Positions 5,542-10,227 of a stretch of 10,227 nucleotides of DNA are shown piece by piece. This DNA comes from an uncultured Ilumatobacter sp. Its GTDB lineage: Bacteria > Actinomycetota > Acidimicrobiia > Acidimicrobiales > Ilumatobacteraceae. Under the pieces are notes generated by a model, which had not been told where the DNA came from, searched no databases, and worked only from the letters and a program-made list of their open reading frames with translations. Numbering within the stretch: position 1 is the first letter of the stretch; each line of letters begins with the position of its first letter. The position numbers were made by a program, and so were the translations under genes. The DNA lies in the NCBI GenBank assembly GCA_938049325.1, contig CALICC010000339.1, forward strand, positions 1-10,227, in the 5' to 3' direction.

Positions 5542-5561
5542 GGATCGGTCGCCGTCGATCC
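5542..5561 (-). terminator. hairpin after the alpha/beta hydrolase pair
   Basis: GGATCG (5542-5547) and CGATCC (5556-5561) form a perfect 6-bp stem with an 8-nt loop, starting 7 nt beyond the hydrolase stop codon. There is no T-run. It probably separates the hydrolase operon from the YHYH gene. Confidence 0.35.
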
Positions 5562-5568
5562 GAGAACT

Positions 5569-6246
5569 TCAGCTGTACGACGCGAGTGCGTCGTCGAGGC
5601 TCGACTCGATCACGCCGTGAGCGTCGGCGACGCCCGCCAACCACTTCGGGCGAAACGAGCTGGCCACCGTGATCGGAGATTCGGCAGGCGAGCCCGACAT
5701 CGCCAGCCCGACGAACGACATCGCGTAGTCCGGTGGGCGTAGGTCGCGACCGAGTTCGACCAGCGCGTACGGATCGGGGCCGGTGCCGTCGGTGTCGAGC
5801 GCGAAGAAGCTCTGCGAACTGGGCCCGGTTGGCCCGCCAGCGAGACCCGGACCATCGGTCAGGATGGCGCCGTGCACCTGGCTGGCGCGTGCGCCGGCGA
5901 TCTGGAGTGCGATGTACGCGCCGAGCCCGCGGCCGAGCACGGTGATCGAACGGCTCGCGTCGTTGTCGGTCAAATGGGCGAGTGCGTGGTCGGCGTCGGC
6001 CATCAACGTCTCAGCCGAATAGCCGCCACCGGACGGCACCGTGCTCGCCCCGTGACCGGTGAAGTCGAGTGCAGCGATCGTCCCGGGCCACGCGGCTGCC
6101 CAGTGGGGAACGGCGGCCGGTGAGGTGTCGCCGAGGCCGTGCAGCAAGAGCAGCGGGCGGCTCGGATTGGCTGGATCGAGCGGTGTGTCGCGGAGCAGGT
6201 GCAGCGCGAGGTCGATCTTGTTGTGGCGCAACATCACCGTGGTCAT
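5569..6246 (-). CDS. alpha/beta-hydrolase-fold protein lacking the nucleophile serine
   Basis: The 225-residue product has an alpha/beta-hydrolase layout: LLLLHGLGD (about 32-40) forms the oxyanion-hole strand and loop, LDFTGHGAS (60-68) follows, and VLGRGLGAYIAL (103-114) sits at the nucleophile elbow. The elbow reads G-R-G-L-G where active members have G-x-S-x-G. The serine position, residue 107, is GGG (Gly) at 5926-5928. His210 in DAHGVIES could be the catalytic-His equivalent. The protein is short for the family. ATG 6246 overlaps the stop of the neighbouring hydrolase (ATGA), with GGAG 7 nt upstream, so the two are translationally coupled. It may be a non-catalytic partner or use another mechanism. 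No substrate can be inferred. Confidence 0.85.
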   Translation of the reverse strand: MTTVMLRHNKIDLALHLLRDTPLDPANPSRPLLLLHGLGDTSPAAVPHWAAAWPGTIAALDFTGHGASTVPSGGGYSAETLMADADHALAHLTDNDASRSITVLGRGLGAYIALQIAGARASQVHGAILTDGPGLAGGPTGPSSQSFFALDTDGTGPDPYALVELGRDLRPPDYAMSFVGLAMSGSPAESPITVASSFRPKWLAGVADAHGVIESSLDDALASYS

Positions 6247-7205
6247 GACGGGTCTCCGATGAAGTCGAGCACCAGCTTGGCGACACGTTCGGGTTGTTCG
6301 ATGTGGACGAAGTGGCCAACGTCGTCGAGCACCTCGCAGTGTCCGTCGAGAGGCATGTATGGCGCCACCTTGTGCGGCGGGGTGCCCCAGCCCATCTCCT
6401 CGAGCTGCGCGCCGAGGATCCCGAGGAAGGGCATCGGCAGTCCGGGAAGGCGCATCAGCGTCCACTCCGGACGCCACGGCCCGAAGCCACCGAAGCGCAA
6501 CGCTGGGTCGATCTTCCAGCGCCAGCCGTCGTCGGACTCGAAGCCGCCGGTGGTGACCAGTCGCCGCAGCCATTCGTGAGGGAGGCGCGGGTTCATGCGG
6601 CCGCGGCGCTTCGCGAGCTCATCGAGCGTTCCGGGTTTGCGGCTCGCCGTGGCGGTGCGACGACGCGAGTCGAGCCAGCCGGCCAGATCCTTGGCGAGCA
6701 TGGTGGTGCGCTCGTGCTCGGCAACGTCGGGGATGTTCCGCTTGTAGGGGATGCCGTCCATGTTGGCCAGGCAGCGGAATCGGAACGGCTGAGCGTCGGC
6801 GAGCTGTGCCATCAACGCGCCACCCTTGGAGTGTCCGACCACCGGGATCGGACGCCCGCCGGCGACATGGTCGAACACGGCAAGTGTGTCGCGCATGTCG
6901 CCGTCCCATGAGTACAGCGCGGCGTGCTCGCTGTTGCCGTGGCCGCGCTGGTCCCAGCACACCACGCGCCAGCCGGCGTCTGCGAGTAACGGTGCGAACA
7001 CGTCGAACGTTCGAGCGAAATCGAAGCCGCCGTGCATCATCATCAACGGGGGAGCGGCTGCATCGCCCCATTCGTAAACGGCGAGCCGCACCCCATGGCC
7101 GGGCAAGTCGTAGTGCCGGTCGGGGCGACGGGCTCCCGGAAACGGCGACTCTCCATGTGGGTCGAGCCCGGCTCCGGGTGATTCGTCGGTGGATTCTGTC
7201 GGCAC
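6243..7205 (-). CDS. alpha/beta hydrolase
   Basis: The 320-residue product is a standard alpha/beta-fold hydrolase with MMHGGFDFART (about 56-66), WDQRGHGNSEH (about 84-94), the nucleophile elbow GHSKGG (124-129, Ser126) and GHFVHIEQPERVA near the end (His298). The acid residue is less clear; the usual position after LGILG reads AQLEE, so a Glu may serve. A cap region of about 100 residues (150-250) is Arg-rich. GTG 7205 is chosen because TACTGT lies 7 nt upstream. ATG 7286 in the same frame would add 27 residues of unlikely composition and leave no room for a promoter next to the divergent LysM gene. It is the first gene of a two-gene operon with the serine-less hydrolase. The substrate is unknown; esterase, lactonase or haloalkane-type activities are all possible. 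Confidence 0.9.
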   Translation of the reverse strand: MPTESTDESPGAGLDPHGESPFPGARRPDRHYDLPGHGVRLAVYEWGDAAAPPLMMMHGGFDFARTFDVFAPLLADAGWRVVCWDQRGHGNSEHAALYSWDGDMRDTLAVFDHVAGGRPIPVVGHSKGGALMAQLADAQPFRFRCLANMDGIPYKRNIPDVAEHERTTMLAKDLAGWLDSRRRTATASRKPGTLDELAKRRGRMNPRLPHEWLRRLVTTGGFESDDGWRWKIDPALRFGGFGPWRPEWTLMRLPGLPMPFLGILGAQLEEMGWGTPPHKVAPYMPLDGHCEVLDDVGHFVHIEQPERVAKLVLDFIGDPS

Positions 7206-7212
7206 GAGCCGG

Positions 7213-7218
7213 ACAGTA
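7213..7218 (-). promoter_or_regulatory. -10-like TACTGT before the hydrolase operon
   Basis: On the minus strand TACTGT is followed by 7 nt and then GTG 7205. There is no Shine-Dalgarno sequence. It is 59 bp from the divergent box at 7278-7283, so the two promoters share one short intergenic region. Confidence 0.4.
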
Positions 7219-7277
7219 GTGGAGCGGCGCCGAGGGTCCCCAGTGGGCGTATGTGCTTCCCTGGACGGCGTTCGACA

Positions 7278-7283
7278 TATCAT
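7278..7283 (+). promoter_or_regulatory. -10-like TATCAT before the LysM gene
   Basis: TATCAT is followed by 6 nt and then ATG 7290, with no ribosome-binding site between. No convincing -35 is seen. Confidence 0.4.
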
Positions 7284-7289
7284 CATCTC

Positions 7290-7628
7290 ATGAAGATCCG
7301 GCGAGGAGCCCCGCTTCCCGTGCGCACCCTGGTCGGCCCGGTCCTGTTCGCCAGCGCACTGCTGGTCGGAGCGACTTCGTGTGGCACGACTGATGAGGCA
7401 TCACGCCAGACACTGCCGCCGCTCGAAACGACCACCACCACGTCGACGACCACCACCACGATCTCTCGTGACCGGTTCTACACCGTCGAGCGCGGCGACA
7501 TTCTCGCGGTCATCGCCGCCAAGTACGAGGTGACGATCGAGTCGATCGTCGAACTCAACGACCTCGACAACCAGGACGACATCCAAGCCGGTCAGGTGCT
7601 CGAGATCCCCGAGAACGTCCGCGGGTGA
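7290..7628 (+). CDS. LysM-domain lipoprotein
   Basis: The 112-residue product has a basic N-terminus (MKIRR), a hydrophobic stretch and LLVGATSC with Cys31 as a probable lipidation site. The lipobox is imperfect (Thr and Ser before Cys). A Thr-rich linker (about 47-58) leads into one C-terminal LysM domain (about 63-107): FYTVERGDILAVIAAKY, then VTIESIVELNDL, then IQAGQVLEIP. LysM domains bind the glycan of peptidoglycan, so this is likely a membrane-anchored protein reaching the wall. There is no catalytic domain. ATG 7290 is supported by the TATCAT box; ATG 7251 would put 13 residues before the signal peptide. It is divergent from the hydrolase operon. Confidence 0.9.
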   Translation: MKIRRGAPLPVRTLVGPVLFASALLVGATSCGTTDEASRQTLPPLETTTTTSTTTTTISRDRFYTVERGDILAVIAAKYEVTIESIVELNDLDNQDDIQAGQVLEIPENVRG

Positions 7629-7641
7629 CGTTCGGCTCGCT

Positions 7642-7655
7642 CCGATGTCCATCGG
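7642..7655 (+). terminator. hairpin after the LysM gene
   Basis: CCGAT (7642-7646) and ATCGG (7651-7655) form a perfect 5-bp stem with loop GTCC, 13 nt after the LysM stop and ahead of the next gene's -10-like box. There is no T-run, so function as a terminator is uncertain. Confidence 0.3.
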
Positions 7656-7672
7656 GCGACCCGACGGGTTCG

Positions 7673-7678
7673 TACACT
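7673..7678 (+). promoter_or_regulatory. -10-like TACACT, leaderless spacing
   Basis: TACACT is followed by 7 nt and then ATG 7686 of the oxygenase-like gene. No Shine-Dalgarno sequence is present. Confidence 0.4.
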
Positions 7679-7685
7679 TGGCTCT

Positions 7686-8381
7686 ATGAGCTTTTGGCCA
7701 AACGCTGAACACTGGAGCGTGAAGATTCCGCTCCACACGCCACACCCTCGCCTCGACGTCCTGGCTGAAACCGGCGTCGTCGTGCTCACGGACGCGCCGT
7801 TTGCATGTCCCGAGTCGGAGTACCTGGCGCTCGAGTACATGGATTGGAAGTCGGGCGGCGACACGAACTTCGCTCCGATCGCCACGGCCGACGGCGAGCT
7901 CGACTGTCGCGGGTTCTGGGACAAGGGCAAGACCGACAAGGACGCCGAGTGGACGGCCAATGCCGAGGTCGCTCCGTCGATCAAGAACTACGTCGATGGT
8001 GTGGGCGCGAACTTCGGTCGCGTGCGCACCATCAAGCTCGAACCGCAAGACCGCGAGGCAGCGATCCGGTCGTTGCACCGCGACGACAACAACCGCTTCA
8101 ATCCTGACGACGAAGGTTGGGTCGTGCGGTCGTGGGTCGAACTCACCGACAACCCCGACAGCTACATGATCCTGATGGACAACGACGAGAACGGCCTCCC
8201 TGACGCATCGACCGAGATCCGTGTGCCGTTGCACAAAGGCGCTCGGTTTGTCGTCGACACGCAGCGGCTGTGGCATGTCGTGGTGCACAACGGGGATGCG
8301 CCGCGCTACGCATTGATCACCAGCTTCGAGTCGGGTCCGGTGCTCGACGAGTGGATCAGCGCCAATCGCGCTGCTGCGTAA
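7686..8381 (+). CDS. putative 2OG-Fe(II) oxygenase, aspartyl/asparaginyl hydroxylase-like
   Basis: The 231-residue product carries what looks like the iron-binding facial triad of 2-oxoglutarate dioxygenases. HRD (His131, Asp133) follows RTIKLEPQDREAAIRSL, and His197 lies in DTQRLWHVVVHNGDAPRY. Arg207, ten residues after His197, matches the 2OG-binding Arg spacing of aspartyl/asparaginyl beta-hydroxylases (HxxxN...R). Between them is a predicted beta-rich stretch (WVVRSWVELTDNPDSYMILMDN). No signal peptide or membrane segment is seen, so it is probably cytoplasmic. The fold assignment rests on motifs only, and the substrate is unknown. His201 is an alternative distal ligand. The gene stands alone between two lipoprotein genes, each with its own -10-like box. 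Confidence 0.75.
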   Translation: MSFWPNAEHWSVKIPLHTPHPRLDVLAETGVVVLTDAPFACPESEYLALEYMDWKSGGDTNFAPIATADGELDCRGFWDKGKTDKDAEWTANAEVAPSIKNYVDGVGANFGRVRTIKLEPQDREAAIRSLHRDDNNRFNPDDEGWVVRSWVELTDNPDSYMILMDNDENGLPDASTEIRVPLHKGARFVVDTQRLWHVVVHNGDAPRYALITSFESGPVLDEWISANRAAA

Positions 8382-8397
8382 GCCGTCGCCGTCGGTC

Positions 8398-8410
8398 GCC
8401 CATCGTGGGC
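8398..8410 (+). terminator. hairpin after the oxygenase-like gene
   Basis: GCCCA (8398-8402) and TGGGC (8406-8410) form a perfect 5-bp stem with a 3-nt loop, 17 nt after the stop and just ahead of the TACGGT box of the next gene. There is no T-run. Confidence 0.3.
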
Positions 8411-8415
8411 ACAAC

Positions 8416-8421
8416 TACGGT
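8416..8421 (+). promoter_or_regulatory. -10-like TACGGT before the NHL lipoprotein gene
   Basis: TACGGT is followed by 6 nt and then ATG 8428, matching the box and distance at 2277-2282. It favours ATG 8428 over the in-frame GTG 8422, which directly abuts the box. Confidence 0.4.
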
Positions 8422-8427
8422 GTGTCC

Positions 8428-9405
8428 ATGAGGCGTTCTGTCGCAGCGTTCGCACTGTTGTCGGTTGGCTTGACGTCGTGCATGATCGACACCGTCGCCG
8501 GGGGAGGCAGCGTCGTCGAGCCGATCGCTCCCGAAACCGTCGGAACCGACCTCGAGTTGGAAGGCGGTTCCGTCGGACTCAACGCGCATCCCGATGGTGG
8601 TGTCATCTTCTCGCTCGACCACACCGTGGTGCATCTCCGGCCGGACGGTTCCATCGACGTGTTGTTCGAAGAACCGGACCCCGGCCTGTTCGTGAGTGAG
8701 CCTGCCATCGACGGGGCGGGACGCACGTACGTCTCGACGGGCAATCTCTTCTCGCCGATCACGGTCCACGTGGTCGAGCCGGGCGGAGCGTCAACGGAGT
8801 ACCCGCTCGGAACCACATTCGTGAGCACGTTCGAGATCGATCCGGTCACCGACGAGGTGTACGCGGCGTACAACCTGGCTGCCCCTGGGCGCCCGGAGAT
8901 TCGACGGTTCGTCGATGGCGTGTTCGAACCGTTGCCCGGAACTCCGCGGACCGACAGGGTGTCGGGCCCGCCGTTCTCGGCGCAGACGAGCCCGTTCGCG
9001 GTTCGGGACGGTTCGATTTTCACGGTCGACGGCGCGCAAGTGGTCGAGTTCGAGTCCGATGGGACGTCGTCGGTGATCGCAGGTACCGGAGTCGTCGGGA
9101 ACACGGGCGACGGTGGGCGTGCGATCGATGCAGATCTCGGCCGCATCGCGGGACTCGACGTGCATGACGACGTCATGTTGATCAGCGACAACCAGTTCCA
9201 CGTCGTGCGACTCGTCGACGCCGTCGGAGTGATTCGCACCCTGGCCGGCGCGGGTTCCGCAGGCTTCTCAGGTGACGGTGGCGAGTCGTCGGCTGCCGAA
9301 TTGGATCATCCCGCAGCAATCGTCTCACTCGGGCTCGCTCGCTTCTACGTCAACGACGTTGGAAACGGCCGAGTGAGACTGGCCGACGGGCTGGTACCCG
9401 AGTAG
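8428..9405 (+). CDS. NHL-repeat-type beta-propeller lipoprotein
   Basis: The 325-residue product begins MRRSVAAFALLSVGLTSC, a lipoprotein signal peptide with Cys18 as probable lipid anchor. The mature part has repeated beta-propeller signatures of the NHL type. These are IDTVAGGG (20-27), SVIAGTG followed by GDGG (215-230), and RTLAGAGSAGFSGDGG (270-285), the last followed by AAELDHPAAI and RFYVNDVGNGRVRL. Intervening strands such as DGGVIFSLDHTVVHL and AGRTYVSTGN fit degenerate blades. It likely forms a small propeller outside the membrane, for ligand or protein binding; no catalytic residues are recognisable. The gene is convergent with the MeaA-like gene. Confidence 0.85.
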   Translation: MRRSVAAFALLSVGLTSCMIDTVAGGGSVVEPIAPETVGTDLELEGGSVGLNAHPDGGVIFSLDHTVVHLRPDGSIDVLFEEPDPGLFVSEPAIDGAGRTYVSTGNLFSPITVHVVEPGGASTEYPLGTTFVSTFEIDPVTDEVYAAYNLAAPGRPEIRRFVDGVFEPLPGTPRTDRVSGPPFSAQTSPFAVRDGSIFTVDGAQVVEFESDGTSSVIAGTGVVGNTGDGGRAIDADLGRIAGLDVHDDVMLISDNQFHVVRLVDAVGVIRTLAGAGSAGFSGDGGESSAAELDHPAAIVSLGLARFYVNDVGNGRVRLADGLVPE

Positions 9406-9411
9406 CCGGGT
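9396..9411. terminator. hairpin over the NHL gene stop codon
   Basis: ACCCG (9396-9400) and CGGGT (9407-9411) pair around a 6-nt loop that contains the TAG stop of the NHL gene. It lies 19 nt from the stop of the convergent MeaA-like gene and could act in both directions. No T-run is present. Confidence 0.3.
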
Positions 9412-9429
9412 GAGCGCCCTGGAGGCGGG

Positions 9430-10227
9430 TCAACTGCGGTGATCGACGGCGAGGTCGGCGATGTCGCGCATGATCTTCGCGATCTCGAAGTCCTTCGGCG
9501 TGTACACGCGTGCGATGCCGATGTCGGCAAGGCGAGGTCGGTCGTCTTCGGGGATGATGCCGCCGACGATCACCGGGATGTCGACACCCATCTTCTCGAG
9601 GTGCCCCAGCACGTCGGGGACCAACTCGAGGTGCGATCCCGAGAGGATGGAGAGACCGATCACGTCGGGGTCCTCGTCGCGCGCCGACGCGGCGATCTGT
9701 TCGGGTGTGAGACGGATGCCGGAGTAGACGACTTCCATGCCCGAGTCGCGCGCGGCGACGGCGATTTGTTCCGCGCCGGACGAGTGGCCGTCCAGACCGG
9801 GTTTGGCCACCAAGAACTTGGGCGGCCCACCGTCGATCGATTTCACGAACTCGGCCACGTCGGCCAAACCCGCAGCGGGGGCTGTTGCACCGCCGACGCC
9901 GGTCGGCGCTCGGTACTCGCCGAACACGTCGCGCATCACCGTGGCCCACTCGCCGGTGGTGCCGCCGGCCTTGGCCAGCGCGATCGACGCAGGCATCACG
10001 TTGGTGCCGTCGGCCGCAGCTGCGCGCAGCTCGGCCAGAGCGGCCTCCACGGCGGCGGTGTCGCGTTCGTTTCGCCACACGGCCAACTCGTCGACCGCCT
10101 CCTGCTCGACGCCGTGGTCGATCTTCAAGATGTTGTTCTCACCGGCGAGCGGAGACTCCGCCGTTTCGACGAACTCGTTCACGCCGATCACCGACTGCTC
10201 ACCGGACTCGATCCGGCGAGTACGCGT
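9430..10227 (-). CDS. meaA: MeaA / ethylmalonyl-CoA mutase-like enzyme, C-terminal part (5' end outside window)
   Basis: This is a B12-dependent acyl-CoA mutase. The frame is open to the right edge, giving 265 visible residues; the N-terminal substrate-binding barrel lies beyond it. The visible part starts with RRIESGEQSVIGVNEF, the end of the mutase barrel. It continues through VFGEYRAPTGV into the cobalamin-binding domain: KPGLDGHSSGAEQIA with the DxHxxG motif at 9775-9792 (His as lower cobalt ligand), GLSILSGSH and VGGIIPEDD. The ending YTPKDFEIAKIMRDI resembles MeaA/ethylmalonyl-CoA mutases rather than methylmalonyl-CoA mutase, which usually has an FGPGT segment there. Such enzymes act in the ethylmalonyl-CoA pathway or related acyl-CoA rearrangements. 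The mutase family is certain; the substrate is not. Confidence 0.88.
   Translation of the reverse strand, partial: TRTRRIESGEQSVIGVNEFVETAESPLAGENNILKIDHGVEQEAVDELAVWRNERDTAAVEAALAELRAAAADGTNVMPASIALAKAGGTTGEWATVMRDVFGEYRAPTGVGGATAPAAGLADVAEFVKSIDGGPPKFLVAKPGLDGHSSGAEQIAVAARDSGMEVVYSGIRLTPEQIAASARDEDPDVIGLSILSGSHLELVPDVLGHLEKMGVDIPVIVGGIIPEDDRPRLADIGIARVYTPKDFEIAKIMRDIADLAVDHRS

Noticed and set aside
7206..7286. ATG 7286 as the start of the alpha/beta hydrolase
   Set aside because: It would leave only 3 bp to the divergent LysM start, and the added residues look non-coding. GTG 7205 is preceded by TACTGT at 7 nt.
7428..7462. ACC/ACG trinucleotide tract as a DNA repeat element
   Set aside because: It is codon-level repetition encoding the Thr-rich linker of the LysM lipoprotein; a similar linker occurs in the YHYH protein. 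It is a protein feature rather than a separate DNA element.

Overview
The window is high-GC bacterial chromosome and most resembles a free-living actinobacterium of the Acidimicrobiia (Ilumatobacter-like). This is inferred from several things: a Glu-Asp-Phe tRNA cluster, poly-threonine linkers in exported proteins, a three-module 'RLLDTR ... NVTAVNP ... LLVDVNGY' surface protein, a MeaA-like B12 mutase, and many genes whose start codon sits 6-7 nt after a TANNNT box. No phage, insertion sequence, CRISPR array or defence system is visible.

Layout. (1) 2-577, minus strand: tRNA-Glu(UUC), tRNA-Asp(GUC) and tRNA-Phe(GAA). A strong hairpin follows tRNA-Asp, and three tandem ~61-bp repeats lie between Asp and Phe. 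(2) 710-2205, plus: a divergent PlsY acyltransferase overlapped by 4 nt by a DegV/FakB-type fatty-acid-binding protein, then an unrecognised Gly/Ala-rich hydrophobic protein (2289-2804). (3) 2823-7205, minus: a CrtZ-type carotene hydroxylase, a large secreted YHYH-domain protein, and an overlapping pair of alpha/beta hydrolases. The second hydrolase of the pair has glycine where the nucleophilic serine should be. (4) 7290-9405, plus: a LysM lipoprotein, a putative 2OG-Fe(II) oxygenase and an NHL-repeat lipoprotein, each with its own apparent promoter. (5) 9430 to the right edge, minus: the C-terminal part of a MeaA/ethylmalonyl-CoA-mutase-like enzyme.

How the parts work together. PlsY and DegV fit one task: DegV/FakB proteins present fatty acids for phosphorylation, and PlsY uses acyl-phosphate to start phospholipid synthesis. 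The exported proteins (YHYH, LysM, NHL) and the carotenoid enzyme point to cell-envelope functions, but they do not form an obvious single pathway.

The strongest non-gene signal is regulatory. Seven genes have TANNNT exactly 6-7 nt before the start codon and no Shine-Dalgarno sequence, as expected for leaderless transcripts. The two genes inside operons (degV and the second hydrolase) instead have GGAG at 7-8 nt. The one exported gene lacking this arrangement (the YHYH protein) has a direct repeat upstream that resembles the mycobacterial PhoP box. I see no clear, complete new biological system here. The best leads are the leaderless pattern, the triplicated element before tRNA-Phe, the PhoP-like site and the nucleophile-less hydrolase.
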